The notes: generated from the sequence alone by a model not told the origin. A stretch of DNA of 64,000 nucleotides from an uncultured Kangiella sp. (GCA_947503435.1 CANNDL010000004.1:62001-126000); one strand, 5' to 3'; numbered from the stretch's first letter, positions 1 through 9,735 are shown. Translations and numbers: made by a program.

Positions 1-388
1 TGGAATTTTAGTTTTGATTTTTGCCTATTTGATACGCTTTTTAAGGATCGCGCATGGCCCTGTGGCAAATTCAATGGAGCAAATTAAACCAAGCATTATA
101 GAAGCATCAATGAGTCTTGGAGCCAGTAAGAAAGAGCGTTTGTGGAGGGTTTACATTCCACTTTTAAGGCCTGGTGTTTTAACAGCTTTACTGATGGTAT
201 TTGTAGAAGTTATGAAAGAAATGCCCGCAACATTACTATTGCGGCCTTTTGGTTGGGATACGCTTTCGGTGCGTATTTATGAGCTCACGTCTGAAGGTGA
301 GTGGCAGTTGGCGGCGCTACCAGCAGTGATGCTAGTAGCGGTTGGTATTTTGCCAGTGATTTATTTGATACGAAAAAGTGAAAGCTAA
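1..388 (+). CDS. ABC transporter permease, iron(III)-type, C-terminal part (5' end outside window)
   Basis: This is the 3' part of an inner-membrane permease gene; the reading frame is open from base 2. What remains is rich in membrane helices and carries the cytoplasmic EAA loop (EASMSLGASKKERLWRVYIP), by which permeases dock on their ATPase. The pattern, including MKEMPATLLLRPFGWDTL, resembles FbpB/AfuB-type iron(III) or ThiP-type permeases with a duplicated permease domain. Its stop overlaps the end of the convergent VOC gene by 4 bases. The substrate is inferred from family resemblance only; the binding protein and ATPase are not in the window. Confidence 0.8.
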   Translation, partial: GILVLIFAYLIRFLRIAHGPVANSMEQIKPSIIEASMSLGASKKERLWRVYIPLLRPGVLTALLMVFVEVMKEMPATLLLRPFGWDTLSVRIYELTSEGEWQLAALPAVMLVAVGILPVIYLIRKSES

Positions 389-804
389 TTATCAGAATTT
401 CTTTCTGCGGGTACATCGCTTAAATACTCTACGAATTCAATTTCAAATCCATCAGGGTCAATAAAATAAACATTCTTGCGGAATTTATTTTCCGCTCCAT
501 TGCTAGCAATTTCATAACCAGCTGCCGTTAGTCGATTAACAACAGCTTCAAGATTGTTAGTCACATAACAAAAATGAGCCAAACCAATCGAATGACCTGC
601 TAAATCACGATTTAAGCCTTCGCCGTGATCACTCAACGCTAAGTAGTGATAATCATCACCAAAGTGTAGCCAGTGTCTGGCTTTACCGTACCAATCGCTA
701 TCTCCTTCGGCTCGAATCTTCCAATGCGGGAAAGCGATTTGATAGAAGTTGAGTGATTTCTTTAGATCTTTTACTACAAGGTTTAGGTGTTCCAAATACA
801 TCAT
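385..804 (-). CDS. VOC-superfamily (glyoxalase/bleomycin-resistance fold) protein
   Basis: A 139-residue protein with a vicinal-oxygen-chelate layout: an N-terminal beta strand with a metal-ligand type His (LEHLNLVVKD, His6), a second half starting near SIGLAHFCYV, and the closing strand FIDPDGFEIEFVEY, whose Glu residues are typical metal ligands. VOC proteins include glyoxalase I, dioxygenases and drug-binding proteins; the substrate cannot be read from sequence. It is divergent from soxR. A SoxR box with MerR-type promoter spacing lies upstream and faces this gene, so it is probably induced by redox-active compounds. Two adjacent ATG codons (804 and 801) are possible starts. Confidence 0.85.
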   Translation of the reverse strand: MMYLEHLNLVVKDLKKSLNFYQIAFPHWKIRAEGDSDWYGKARHWLHFGDDYHYLALSDHGEGLNRDLAGHSIGLAHFCYVTNNLEAVVNRLTAAGYEIASNGAENKFRKNVYFIDPDGFEIEFVEYLSDVPAERNSDN

Positions 805-833
805 ATTGAATCTCTGTTATAAGGTTTATAGCT

Positions 834-864
834 AGCTTAATACCTCAAGTCTGCTTGAGGTCAA
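834..864 (-). promoter_or_regulatory. Probable SoxR-activated promoter of the VOC gene
   Basis: On the minus strand a -35 TTGACC (859-864) and a weak -10 TAAGCT (834-839) are separated by 19 bases that hold the palindromic operator. This overlong spacer is the MerR-family signature, and the arrangement closely resembles the E. coli soxS promoter. The -10 hexamer is poor, so the exact start is uncertain. Confidence 0.55.
842..861. promoter_or_regulatory. SoxR box (operator)
   Basis: ACCTCAAG-TCTG-CTTGAGGT is a palindrome with perfect 8-base arms. It matches the well-known SoxR operator core CCTCAAGT...ACTTGAGG. It lies between the divergent VOC gene and soxR. The right arm also overlaps a good soxR promoter on the plus strand (-35 TTGAGG at 855-860, 16-base spacer, -10 TATACT at 877-882), which predicts that SoxR represses itself while activating the VOC gene. 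Confidence 0.88.
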
Positions 865-909
865 GGCTGTATTTGATATACTCTATTTATTAATTGATTA
901 AAGAAATTA

Positions 910-1368
910 ATGATGAAGACAGATAACTCTTGGGGGGTTGGCAAAATAGCAGAGCGAGCTGGCGTTAAAATTTCCACCCTGCATTACTATGAACAACAAG
1001 GACTGATCAGTTCAGTTAGAAATTCAGGAAATCAACGTCGTTACAAGAAAGAAGTGCTTAGACGAATTGGCGTGATCAAAGCAGCTCAACAGTTAGGCAT
1101 AAGTTTAAAAGAAATAAAACAAGCGCTAGATTTACTGCCTAATAAAAGAACTCCAACGCAAGAGGATTGGAAAAAGCTTTCCAAACAGTGGAAGAAATCG
1201 TTAGATGGCAGAATTACAGCGATGACTAAACTACGAGATTCACTAGACGGCTGCATTGGTTGTGGTTGCTTATCTATGAAAAACTGCCCGATTTATAATC
1301 CGGAAGATAAGCTCGGCAAGAATAAGAAAGGTGCTGTGATCTTGAGCAGTTCTAATGACAATGAATAA
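910..1368 (+). CDS. soxR: Redox-sensitive transcriptional activator SoxR
   Basis: A MerR-family regulator of 152 residues. The N-terminal winged helix reads GKIAERAGVKISTLHYYEQQ; a dimerisation helix follows. The [2Fe-2S] site is Cys115, Cys118, Cys120 and Cys126 in the SoxR-specific spacing C-x2-C-x-C-x5-C. Oxidation of this cluster by redox-cycling compounds makes SoxR untwist and activate target promoters. No soxS is adjacent; the likely target is the divergent VOC gene through the box at 842-861. This one-target layout is common outside enteric bacteria. Two tandem ATG codons (910, 913) are possible starts. Confidence 0.95.
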   Translation: MMKTDNSWGVGKIAERAGVKISTLHYYEQQGLISSVRNSGNQRRYKKEVLRRIGVIKAAQQLGISLKEIKQALDLLPNKRTPTQEDWKKLSKQWKKSLDGRITAMTKLRDSLDGCIGCGCLSMKNCPIYNPEDKLGKNKKGAVILSSSNDNE

Positions 1369-1380
1369 GGTAGACTTTGC

Positions 1381-1409
1381 TTCTACAAACTATGAATCCC
1401 TTGTATAAT
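1381..1409 (+). promoter_or_regulatory. Candidate sigma-70 promoter of gcvT
   Basis: A consensus -10 TATAAT (1404-1409) lies 38 bases before gcvT, with a weak -35 TTCTAC (1381-1386) at 17-base spacing. The whole interval after soxR is only 78 bases, too short for a glycine riboswitch. Confidence 0.45.
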
Positions 1410-1446
1410 CTTTCCCCAATTTCTGATGGCTAATTTGGATTAATCA

Positions 1447-2535
1447 ATGGCAAGTAAAACTCCTTTATATCAAGCACACGTAGATGCTGATGCCCGTATT
1501 GTCGATTTCGGTGGCTGGGATATGCCGCTTAATTATGGCTCGCAAATTGATGAGCATCATGCGGTACGCCAAGACGCCGGCATGTTTGATGTTTCACATA
1601 TGACGGTAGTGGAAGTGACTGGTTCAGAGGCTAAGCCTTATTTGCAGTATTTATTAGCTAATGATGTGGATAAATTACAAGTGGCTGGTAAGGCGCTGTA
1701 TAGCGGTATGCTGAATGAATCTGCCGGTGTGATTGATGACTTGATTGTGTACTTTTTAACGGATACTCATTATCGCGTAGTAGTGAACGCCTCCACTCGC
1801 GATAAAGACTTGGCATGGATGGAAAATGTGGCGCAGCAGTTTGCGGTATCGGTTGAAGAAAAAACCGATGTGGCCATGATTGCAGTGCAAGGGCCGAATG
1901 CTATCGAGAAAGCCATTTCAGTGATGAGCGCTGAGCAGCAAGAACTAGTAGCAGGGTTAAAGCCATTCGTAGCGATTCAGGCAGATAGCTGGTTTGTTGC
2001 TCGTACCGGATACACTGGTGAAGATGGCTATGAAATTATGGTGCCAGATGAGGAAGGCATTGCTACTTGGAATAAATTTGTAGAAGCAGGTATTAAACCT
2101 GCCGGTTTGGCTGCGCGCGATACTTTGCGCCTAGAAGCCGGCATGAATCTGTATGGCCATGATATGGATGAAACCGTATCGCCATTAGAAGCCAATATGG
2201 GCTGGACCATTGCTTGGGAACCAGCTGAACGTGATTTTGTTGGTCGTAAAGTCTTGGCTGCTCAAAAAGAATCCGGCGCACCACGTAAAATGATAGGTTT
2301 AGTGCTTGAAGACAAAGGCGTAATGCGTGAAGGTCAAGAAGTGGTGGTTAATGAAGAAGTTGTTGGTGTTATTACTTCTGGAACCATGTCGCCAACGGTT
2401 GGTAAGTCGATTGCCATGGCTCGGGTAAACCGCGATGTTACTGCTGAGCAGGTGTTGGTGCAAGTGCGCAAAAAGCAGCTTAATGCTAAGGTGGTAAAGG
2501 CTTGTTTTGTCCGTAAGGGTGAAGCATTAGTATAG
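1447..2535 (+). CDS. gcvT: Glycine cleavage system T protein (aminomethyltransferase)
   Basis: 362 residues, the normal length for GcvT. It transfers the methylene group from the aminomethyl-lipoyl arm of GcvH to tetrahydrofolate and releases ammonia. Family hallmarks are the N-terminal [26 protein letters not shown]-type start, MFDVSHMT, the folate/active-site stretch [15 protein letters not shown] and the C-terminal [11 protein letters not shown]. It is first in a gcvT-gcvH-gcvP series on the same strand, in the common gammaproteobacterial order. A candidate promoter lies just upstream. Confidence 0.97.
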   Translation: MASKTPLYQAHVDADARIVDFGGWDMPLNYGSQIDEHHAVRQDAGMFDVSHMTVVEVTGSEAKPYLQYLLANDVDKLQVAGKALYSGMLNESAGVIDDLIVYFLTDTHYRVVVNASTRDKDLAWMENVAQQFAVSVEEKTDVAMIAVQGPNAIEKAISVMSAEQQELVAGLKPFVAIQADSWFVARTGYTGEDGYEIMVPDEEGIATWNKFVEAGIKPAGLAARDTLRLEAGMNLYGHDMDETVSPLEANMGWTIAWEPAERDFVGRKVLAAQKESGAPRKMIGLVLEDKGVMREGQEVVVNEEVVGVITSGTMSPTVGKSIAMARVNRDVTAEQVLVQVRKKQLNAKVVKACFVRKGEALV

Positions 2536-2643
2536 CTTGCTTAAAAGCATATTTTTGGTCGCTTTTTCTTGGGTAAAGAGCGACTTTCGGATAGAATATC
2601 GCCAATTATTGAAACATCTAAGGTCCAACGAGGGTTAAAGACC

Positions 2644-3033
2644 ATGAGCCAAATTCCAGCAGAATTAAAATATGTATCAAGTCACGAGTGGATTCGCCAT
2701 GAGGGTGACGGCGTTGTAACGGTTGGTATTACTGACCACGCACAGGAATTGTTAGGCGATGTGGTGTTCGTAGAAGCTCCAGAAACTGATGAAGAAGTTG
2801 CGGCTGATGACGAAATCGCAGTAGTTGAGTCGGTAAAAGCTGCTTCTGACATTTATGCGCCAATTGCCGGTACTATCACTGAAGTGAATGAAGAATTAGA
2901 AGAGTCGCCAGAATTGGTCAATAGCGATCCTTATGGTGATGGCTGGATGTTTAAAATGGAATTGGCAGATCAAGACGATTTAGATAAATTAATGTCGTCA
3001 GAAGAGTATGCCGAAGAAATCGCTGACGAGTAA
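2644..3033 (+). CDS. gcvH: Glycine cleavage system H protein (lipoyl carrier)
   Basis: 129 residues, the same length as E. coli GcvH. The frame is open further upstream, but the ATG at 2644 is chosen because [17 protein letters not shown] is the family's usual N-terminus. The lipoyl-attachment lysine is Lys65 in [14 protein letters not shown]. The lipoyl arm shuttles the aminomethyl group from GcvP to GcvT and is then reoxidised by dihydrolipoamide dehydrogenase, which is not encoded here. A terminator follows at 3079-3103, so gcvP may rely partly on readthrough or its own promoter. Confidence 0.97.
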   Translation: MSQIPAELKYVSSHEWIRHEGDGVVTVGITDHAQELLGDVVFVEAPETDEEVAADDEIAVVESVKAASDIYAPIAGTITEVNEELEESPELVNSDPYGDGWMFKMELADQDDLDKLMSSEEYAEEIADE

Positions 3034-3078
3034 TCGATTAGTCCTTTTCTAATCGTATTAAATACACAAAGATTTATG

Positions 3079-3103
3079 GCCTCGAGTTAACTCGGGGCTT
3101 TTT
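3079..3103 (+). terminator. Rho-independent terminator after gcvH
   Basis: An 8-bp stem (GCCTCGAG / CTCGGGGC, one G-U pair) closes a TTAA loop and is followed by five T. It separates gcvH from gcvP and could set different levels of the subunits. Confidence 0.8.
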
Positions 3104-3172
3104 CAGTTTTATAGATAAGCTAAGAATTTTATTTTTTAGACAAAATTTCAATTAGTTAAGGTAGTTTTAGCA

Positions 3173-6040
3173 ATGGCTGACCAAGCAAGTTTGAATGATT
3201 TACAGCAACATGATGATTTTATTCGCCGTCATTTAGGACCGCGTGAAGATGAAATTCAGGCAATGTTGCAAGAGTTAGGCTTAGAGTCACTGGAAGATTT
3301 AATCGATAAAGCGGTTCCTCACAAGATTCAAATTGATAAGCCGCTGGCTGTGGACTCTTCTTTATCAGAAGCGGAAACTTTGGCTTATTTAAAATCTTTA
3401 GCTAGTAAAAACACCGTTGCTAAATCTTATATCGGTATGGGTTACTACGATACGGTCACGCCAACAGTTATCTTGCGCAACGTGTTGGAAAACCCAGGTT
3501 GGTATACGGCCTATACGCCGTATCAGCCAGAAATTGCACAGGGCCGTTTGGAAGCGATTCTAAATTTCCAACAAATGACTTTAGATCTAACCGGAATGGA
3601 GTTGGCTAGTTCTTCTTTACTAGATGAAGCGACAGCCGCTGCAGAAGCAATGGCTTTGGCTAAACGCTCTTCTAAGAATAAAAAATGTAATTTATTCTTT
3701 ATTGATAAAAATGTATTCCCGCAAACCATTGATGTAGCAAAAACACGTGCCGAACATTATGGCTGGGATATTCATGTTGGCGATTTATCTGAGTTAGCTG
3801 ACTTAGATGTGTTTGGTGCTTTGTTGCAGTACACCGATATCCAAGGTCAGATTATTGATCTAGAGTCACACATCGAAAACTTACACGCCAAGAAAGCAAT
3901 AGCTTGTGTGGCTGCAGATATCATGAGTTTGGTACTGTTAAAATCGCCAGGCGACATGGGCGCGGATGTAGTGTTCGGTTCGGCGCAACGATTCGGTGTT
4001 CCTATGGGCTTTGGTGGTCCGCACGCAGCATTTTTTGCTACTCGTGATACTTTTAAGCGTTCGTTGCCGGGGCGTATTATTGGCGTTTCAAAAGATACTC
4101 GAGGCAACCAGGCCTTGCGTATGGCGATGCAAACGCGTGAGCAACATATTCGCCGCGAGAAAGCCACTTCTAATATTTGTACTGCGCAAGTTCTACTTGC
4201 CAACATTGCAGGCTTCTACGCGGTTTATCATGGCAAGAAAGGCTTAACTAATATTGCTAGTCGTATTAACCGTTATGCTTCAGTAGTTGCAGGCGCCGTT
4301 AAAAATTCTGGCATGGAATTATTAAATGAAACTTGGTTTGATACAGTTTCATTTATTGCCAATGATGTAGACGCTATAAAACATCGTGCCGAAGATGCGG
4401 AAATTAATTTGCGTATTCATGGCCAACAAATTGGTTTTTCAATTGATGAAGCTAAGACTCAAGCCGATATCGAAGCCTTGATACAAGTATTAACAGGCGA
4501 AACTTATAACTTGAATGAGTTGGATGCTGAAGCGGACTCTTCAATTCCAGCAACTCTAGTTCGCACTTCTGACTTTTTAACTCACCCAACCTTTAATAAT
4601 TATTATTCTGAAACTGACATGCTTCGTTATTTGAAGCGTTTGGAAAATAAAGATTTTTCATTGGCGCACGGCATGATTCCATTGGGCTCTTGTACCATGA
4701 AGTTAAATGCGACCACTGAGATGATCCCAGTGACCTGGCCTGAGTTTGCTAATATCCACCCGTTTGCTCCAGAAGATCAAACTGTTGGTTATTTAGATAT
4801 GATCAAAGAGCTAGAAGCTGACTTAGTTGAAATTACTGGTTATGACTTTGTTTCAATGCAGCCTAATTCTGGTGCGCAAGGCGAGTACGCTGGTTTATTA
4901 GCAATTAAAAAATATTACGAATCCATTGGCGAAGGCCATCGCAATATTTGTTTAATTCCAAGCTCAGCGCATGGCACTAATCCAGCGTCTGCACAGATGG
5001 CAGGCATGAAAGTAGTAGTCACTAAGTGTGATGATAACGGTAACGTGGATGTGGCGGATCTTGAAGCCAAAGCGACAGAGCTAAAAGATAATTTGGCCGC
5101 GTTAATGGTAACTTACCCTTCAACGCACGGCGTCTACGAAGAAGAAATTAAACATATTTGCGAGATCATTCATGACAATGGCGGTCAGGTGTATATGGAT
5201 GGCGCCAATATGAATGCACAGGTTGGTATTTCTAAGCCGGGTGAAATTGGCTCTGATGTATCGCACTTAAACTTGCACAAAACTTTTGCTATTCCACACG
5301 GTGGTGGTGGCCCAGGTATGGGTCCAATCGGTGTTAAGTCACACTTGGCTCCATTTGTATCTGGCCATAGCGTACGCAAAGTTCATTCAGTTGAAGCAGA
5401 GTCAGGTGCAGTTTCTGCGGCGCCTTATGGTTCTGGCATGATCTTGCCGATTTCTTGGGCTTATAACAAAATGCTTGGCCGCGAAGGTTTGCGTAAATCG
5501 ACCGAAGTAGCTTTGTTAAATGCAAATTACTTAAAGAATAAATTAGCAGAGCATTACCCTGTACTTTATGTTGGTCGTAATGACAAAGTTGCTCACGAAT
5601 GTATTATCGATTTACGTCCAATTAAAGCCGAAACCGGAATTAGCGAAGTGGATTTTGCAAAGCGCTTAATGGACTATGGTTTTCATGCACCGACTATGAG
5701 CTTCCCGGTAGCAGGCACTTTTATGATTGAGCCTACTGAGTCTGAGTCAAAGTACGAATTGGATCGCTTTATCGAAGCGATGGTTAATATTAAGCAAGAA
5801 GTTGAGAAAGTTCGCTCTGGTGAATGGGATGCAGAAAACAATCCGTTAACCAATGCGCCACATACTCAAGCCGATATTCGTCATTGGGATAAACCTTATT
5901 CGATCCAAGAAGGTGCTTACCCGTCGCAAGCCACTATGGACGGTAAATTCTGGCCAACGGTTAATCGAATTGATGATGTATTTGGTGACAGAAACTTAAT
6001 CTGTTCATGCCCAAGCATTGAGTCGTATCATCAAGAGTAA
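3173..6040 (+). CDS. gcvP: Glycine dehydrogenase (decarboxylating), P protein, single-chain form
   Basis: 955 residues, the full single-chain length, as opposed to the split GcvPA/GcvPB form. This PLP enzyme decarboxylates glycine and loads the aminomethyl group onto GcvH. The N-terminal half starts with [10 protein letters not shown]. The C-terminal half holds the PLP Schiff-base lysine, about Lys703, in [18 protein letters not shown], followed by the glycine-rich loop. It closes the gcvT-H-P series and is followed by a terminator. An AAGG about 10 bases before the ATG can serve as ribosome-binding site. Confidence 0.98.
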   Translation: MADQASLNDLQQHDDFIRRHLGPREDEIQAMLQELGLESLEDLIDKAVPHKIQIDKPLAVDSSLSEAETLAYLKSLASKNTVAKSYIGMGYYDTVTPTVILRNVLENPGWYTAYTPYQPEIAQGRLEAILNFQQMTLDLTGMELASSSLLDEATAAAEAMALAKRSSKNKKCNLFFIDKNVFPQTIDVAKTRAEHYGWDIHVGDLSELADLDVFGALLQYTDIQGQIIDLESHIENLHAKKAIACVAADIMSLVLLKSPGDMGADVVFGSAQRFGVPMGFGGPHAAFFATRDTFKRSLPGRIIGVSKDTRGNQALRMAMQTREQHIRREKATSNICTAQVLLANIAGFYAVYHGKKGLTNIASRINRYASVVAGAVKNSGMELLNETWFDTVSFIANDVDAIKHRAEDAEINLRIHGQQIGFSIDEAKTQADIEALIQVLTGETYNLNELDAEADSSIPATLVRTSDFLTHPTFNNYYSETDMLRYLKRLENKDFSLAHGMIPLGSCTMKLNATTEMIPVTWPEFANIHPFAPEDQTVGYLDMIKELEADLVEITGYDFVSMQPNSGAQGEYAGLLAIKKYYESIGEGHRNICLIPSSAHGTNPASAQMAGMKVVVTKCDDNGNVDVADLEAKATELKDNLAALMVTYPSTHGVYEEEIKHICEIIHDNGGQVYMDGANMNAQVGISKPGEIGSDVSHLNLHKTFAIPHGGGGPGMGPIGVKSHLAPFVSGHSVRKVHSVEAESGAVSAAPYGSGMILPISWAYNKMLGREGLRKSTEVALLNANYLKNKLAEHYPVLYVGRNDKVAHECIIDLRPIKAETGISEVDFAKRLMDYGFHAPTMSFPVAGTFMIEPTESESKYELDRFIEAMVNIKQEVEKVRSGEWDAENNPLTNAPHTQADIRHWDKPYSIQEGAYPSQATMDGKFWPTVNRIDDVFGDRNLICSCPSIESYHQE

Positions 6041-6049
6041 AACGTGATA

Positions 6050-6070
6050 AGCCAGCTTTTGCTGGCTTTT
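6050..6070 (+). terminator. Rho-independent terminator after gcvP
   Basis: A 7-bp stem (AGCCAGC / GCTGGCT) with a TTTT loop and a short T run, 10 bases after the gcvP stop. Confidence 0.75.
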
Positions 6071-6104
6071 ACATTTTTAATAGAAGGGTGTTTGTAAATA
6101 AACA

Positions 6105-7169
6105 ATGAAATACTGGCTACTAACAATTCTATTTTTTAGCACTTCAGTTGTTGCAAATAACTATGAAGAGCAATTGGATTATATCGAATCAATAAGATTT
6201 CATAATATTCATAAAGCAAAACAGTTATTAAATGAGTTTGAGAGCGAGTACTCAAATCTTAAAGCTATCGAAAAGGCTCGCTACTTAAACCTGCGTGCTC
6301 ACTCTTCATTAATCCAAGGCGAAATTAAGCAAGCCATAAAGTCTGCAAACCAAGTGGCTCTAGTTACCAACGACTTTGATCAATTGGCTAGAGCCAAATC
6401 TCTAGAAGCTTCTGCTTTTGCAATGTCGGGCAACTATAAAGATTTCTTTATAAACGTGTATGATTTATTAGACAGGTTAGATGAGGTTAAATCTGATGAT
6501 CTAAGGCAAGCGATTATTAGTAACGCACTCACTCGACACACTAGTGCAAGGGTTTTTGATAGAGCAAGAAATTTAGCCAATAAGATGTTAGCTTACGGCT
6601 ATCGCTCGGACACTAAAGTATTTATTTGTAACGGATATATAGAATTAACTCGCATAGAGATTCTTTCTAATAATTTGCACCAAGCAAATGCAGCATTTAA
6701 AAGAGCACAATCTGGATGTAAGAACGCTAAGACACCGTTAATTAAAAATTTGATTTTCTTTCTAGATGCACAAATTGATTCTTTAAATGGTAAATATGAG
6801 GTTGCTAAAAATAAAATAGAATTAGTGCAAAATGATATTAATGAAAATGGTTGGAAAGGACTAGTTGTAGTTACAGAAATATTAATGGCAAAGCTATACC
6901 TTGAGTTAGGCGCCTTAGACGAAGTTGAAGAATTTGCGATGTCTGCTTATTCTTATGCTAAATCCATTAATGATACCGAATCAATTAAAGATGCCAGTGA
7001 AGTCCTTGCTAAATACTACTCTAAAACTGGTAATGAAATAGAATCTAATAGATTTCATCAAGAGTTTTTAAAGACTTCTATAGAGTTCCACAATCAAGTT
7101 GAGAGTAAGCGGTTAGCTTATTATCAAGCGATGAATTATAGAAAGAGTAAAGCTGCCTACCCAAAATAA
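6105..7169 (+). CDS. Exported TPR-like helical protein, paralogue 1 (function unknown)
   Basis: 354 residues. It begins with a signal peptide (MKYWLLTILFFSTSVVANNY, cleavage probably after VVA). The rest is predicted alpha-helical with TPR-like repeats, e.g. KARYLNLRAHSSLIQGEIKQ. It shares the block (E)QLDYIxSIR at the N-terminus and KRLAYYQAMN at the C-terminus with the next gene, so the two are tandem duplicates. The KRLAYYQAMN block resembles the segment that, in TPR-containing periplasmic sensors, precedes a membrane helix and a GGDEF domain; here the protein stops there. Function is unknown; a periplasmic sensing or scaffolding role is inferred. AT-rich codon use compared with gcvP. Confidence 0.75.
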   Translation: MKYWLLTILFFSTSVVANNYEEQLDYIESIRFHNIHKAKQLLNEFESEYSNLKAIEKARYLNLRAHSSLIQGEIKQAIKSANQVALVTNDFDQLARAKSLEASAFAMSGNYKDFFINVYDLLDRLDEVKSDDLRQAIISNALTRHTSARVFDRARNLANKMLAYGYRSDTKVFICNGYIELTRIEILSNNLHQANAAFKRAQSGCKNAKTPLIKNLIFFLDAQIDSLNGKYEVAKNKIELVQNDINENGWKGLVVVTEILMAKLYLELGALDEVEEFAMSAYSYAKSINDTESIKDASEVLAKYYSKTGNEIESNRFHQEFLKTSIEFHNQVESKRLAYYQAMNYRKSKAAYPK

Positions 7170-7224
7170 ACAGCATATGAACAATATCACATGGAACATC
7201 TAGTAATTATGTTAGTATGGACTC

Positions 7225-8331
7225 ATGAAAATTTTAATTATTATTGCGTTATTAACTCTTAGTTCACCCGTATGGTCGGGTAGCTATCTTGAACAATTAG
7301 ATTATTTAGATTCTATTCGGACTACGAATATTTCTAAAGTTAAAAGCGAATTAATATCTTTAGAAAAAGAATTTGAAAATCTAAATAATAATGAAAAAGC
7401 TAAATATAACTTCTTAAGAGCTCATTCAGAATCTATGCGTGGAAATTATGCCCTAGCATACGATTACGCAAATAAAGTTGCAGGTACCACTAGAAACAAA
7501 GATTTGCTGGCTAGGACTGAATCGCTGAAAGTAATAATTTACAGCTATCAAGGTAAAGTCCAAAAAGCATTTTCAAAAATATATAAATTGGTTGATAACT
7601 TAAAGAACTTAAATAACAACCAGGTCAAGTTAGAGATTTTGCTTAACGCACAAACTCTGCATACGTATTCAGAAATTTTAGACAAAGCTCAAGAGCTTGG
7701 ATTGCAGGCTATGGCTTTGTCTAGTCAAATCGGACTTAAAGATAACCGCTGTAGAGTGAGCGTGGAGATGGCGTTATTACAGATTCGGTTAAAGGATTAT
7801 ATTCGGGCTCATGAATATTTGGAGCAGGCGAGTCAGGGGTGTGAGCAAGGTACAGATAAAACAACGTTATTAATTATTGAATCTCAAATCGCCAAATTGA
7901 ACATGATAAATGGAAATTTCGATTTGGCAGAACAGCAATACCTTGTTCTTATAACCAAATTGATTGATTTCGGATGGGATGGATTGTTGGTAGACACCCA
8001 AATTCGAATTGCTGAACTCTATTTGAAAATGGCCAGGCTTGAAAGATTAGAAGAGTTTGCAATTCCCGCATTTAAGTCTTCAAAGAAAGATAATGTGCTT
8101 AATGATTTAGCAGATATTAGCTTGGTTTTAGCAAAGTATTATAAGGCGTTAGACCAATCTAACGAGGCCATGCTTTATCGAAATGAGTTTATACGCTCTT
8201 CTAATGAGCTCAAACTACAACTGCAGAAAAAACGTTTAGCTTACTATCAGGCGATGAATGCTAGGGCTAAGCAGCAAGAGGTTGCTTTGCAAAGTGAGCA
8301 AGAGAAAGTACCAGTTAACTTACCTAAGTAA
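7225..8331 (+). CDS. Exported TPR-like helical protein, paralogue 2 (function unknown)
   Basis: 368 residues with a signal peptide (MKILIIIALLTLSSPVWSGS). It aligns from end to end with the preceding protein: LEQLDYLDSIR near the mature N-terminus, KAKYNFLRAHSESMRG in a TPR-like helix pair, AELYLKMARLERLEEFAIPA near residue 280, and KKRLAYYQAMNARA near the end. A short polar tail follows, with no membrane helix or catalytic domain. Its stop codon touches that of the convergent mutH (no gap). Like its neighbour it looks like the sensor half of a TPR-GGDEF-type protein without an output domain. Confidence 0.75.
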   Translation: MKILIIIALLTLSSPVWSGSYLEQLDYLDSIRTTNISKVKSELISLEKEFENLNNNEKAKYNFLRAHSESMRGNYALAYDYANKVAGTTRNKDLLARTESLKVIIYSYQGKVQKAFSKIYKLVDNLKNLNNNQVKLEILLNAQTLHTYSEILDKAQELGLQAMALSSQIGLKDNRCRVSVEMALLQIRLKDYIRAHEYLEQASQGCEQGTDKTTLLIIESQIAKLNMINGNFDLAEQQYLVLITKLIDFGWDGLLVDTQIRIAELYLKMARLERLEEFAIPAFKSSKKDNVLNDLADISLVLAKYYKALDQSNEAMLYRNEFIRSSNELKLQLQKKRLAYYQAMNARAKQQEVALQSEQEKVPVNLPK

Positions 8332-8988
8332 CTAAAACTTATTAGCTAGAATTTTTTTAGTAAATTGTGGCCTAATATAAAACCCCCTAGGTAAAGTCAT
8401 TATAGTTTCGCCACTCGGTCCAATGGTCTCTGTTAAAGCTTTATTATTTGCAGCTTTAGGTCTGACTTGCAGTATTTCACCAAAGCGAGCGTCAATGGTA
8501 TCAATACTTCCCATACTTATAGTTTCTATAACTTCTTCAAAATCATTTTTCAAAGTTTGCACTTCTGTTTCTGAGGGTTGCCATAAAAAAGGCGTAGCCA
8601 AAGTGCGCTCTTCTATAGGAATTTGCTTTTCTGAAATTATTGGAATCCATAGTATATGATCCAATTTCTGTTGGACCACGGATCCTTGCCATTGAACTTG
8701 ATGTAGATTGGTCAAGGGAACCACGCTGACATAGGTGGATTCTAGCGGCTTTCCATTGTAATCGATGGGCAGAGTCTTCAGCTCAACACCAATATCAGGA
8801 AAGTCGGGCTGTGCAAGAGAAGACGATTGAGCACCTAACAAGTATTCTAAAAATTGACCCACCCAGCCTTTTTCACGGAGTAAATTTTCTGGCACTAGTG
8901 TTTGATACTTCTTAGCTAATTCGCCTAAAGAAAAGCCAGCCAAGCTTTGTGCTGTTTCCAGAAGTTGTTGTGGAGAGTCGTAAGCCAT
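8332..8988 (-). CDS. mutH: DNA mismatch repair endonuclease MutH
   Basis: 218 residues, close to the E. coli length. MutH nicks the unmethylated strand at hemimethylated GATC sites when activated by MutS and MutL. The catalytic residues of its PD-(D/E)XK-type fold are present: Glu48 (GQFLEYLLGA), Asp62, and Glu69-x-Lys71 in DFPDIGVELKTL, with the same spacing as E. coli Glu56, Asp70, Glu77 and Lys79. Its presence implies Dam methylation in this organism. It is convergent with the TPR pair and divergent from rppH, an order also known from other gammaproteobacteria. Confidence 0.96.
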   Translation of the reverse strand: MAYDSPQQLLETAQSLAGFSLGELAKKYQTLVPENLLREKGWVGQFLEYLLGAQSSSLAQPDFPDIGVELKTLPIDYNGKPLESTYVSVVPLTNLHQVQWQGSVVQQKLDHILWIPIISEKQIPIEERTLATPFLWQPSETEVQTLKNDFEEVIETISMGSIDTIDARFGEILQVRPKAANNKALTETIGPSGETIMTLPRGFYIRPQFTKKILANKF

Positions 8989-9072
8989 TGATTAAACCAT
9001 TAGTTAAATAAAGATTGTCGAGATTTATTTCTAGTGGCACAATGATAACAAAGTTTTTTATTGGATAGATAG

Positions 9073-9735
9073 ATGATCGACGCAGAAGGCTTTCGAGCCA
9101 ACGTCGGCATCATCGTATGTAACAAGCAAGGCCAGTTATTATGGACCCGACGTTATGGACAGACGTCTTGGCAGTTCCCGCAAGGCGGTGTGCACCCAGG
9201 AGAAAGTGCCGAACAGACCATGTATCGGGAGCTATTTGAAGAGGTAGGCCTTGAAAAAGATGATGTCCGTATTCTAGGGAGTACGCAGCATTGGTATAAA
9301 TACCGATTGCCTCCAAAATTAATACGCCAAAACTCTAAGCCTCTGTGTATTGGGCAAAAACAAAAATGGTTCTTGCTAGAGCTTACAGCTGACGAAGATA
9401 AAATAGATTTTAATGCTACCGATCACCCAGAATTTGATGATTTTATTTGGGTGAATTATTGGTATCCAGTGCGTCATGTGGTGAATTTTAAGCGGGATGT
9501 TTATCGTCAGGCTTTAGGTGAATTGATACACTCCATGTTTAAGTATCAGTTACATGGCCAGGCTTCACATCAGCCGCGTAAACAGCATCATAAGAAACAT
9601 GGCCAGCAAAACAAAAGTGGTTATAAGCAAAACCAAAATGCTAATCATGGCCAAAATAGAAAGCCTAAGCGAAAGCCTAGACATCCTTATCGCTCACATG
9701 CGAGTCAGGATCAAAAACAAGATAATAATCAGTAA
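9073..9735 (+). CDS. rppH: RNA pyrophosphohydrolase RppH with long basic C-terminal tail
   Basis: 220 residues against about 160-176 in well-known homologues. RppH removes pyrophosphate from the 5' end of transcripts and so starts RNase E-dependent decay. The Nudix box is complete: Gly38-x5-Glu44-x7-Arg52-Glu53...Glu56-Glu57-x-Gly59. The first 155 or so residues are the conserved enzyme. The last 60 are a low-complexity tail rich in His, Gln, Asn, Lys and Arg (e.g. [18 protein letters not shown]), probably disordered and perhaps RNA-binding. It ends at a bidirectional terminator shared with the carbonic anhydrase gene. Confidence 0.95.
   Translation: MIDAEGFRANVGIIVCNKQGQLLWTRRYGQTSWQFPQGGVHPGESAEQTMYRELFEEVGLEKDDVRILGSTQHWYKYRLPPKLIRQNSKPLCIGQKQKWFLLELTADEDKIDFNATDHPEFDDFIWVNYWYPVRHVVNFKRDVYRQALGELIHSMFKYQLHGQASHQPRKQHHKKHGQQNKSGYKQNQNANHGQNRKPKRKPRHPYRSHASQDQKQDNNQ

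Noticed and set aside
1369-1446. Glycine riboswitch upstream of gcvT
   Set aside because: The interval is only 78 bases, and the gap before gcvP (3104-3172) is also too short; neither shows the paired glycine-rich fold.
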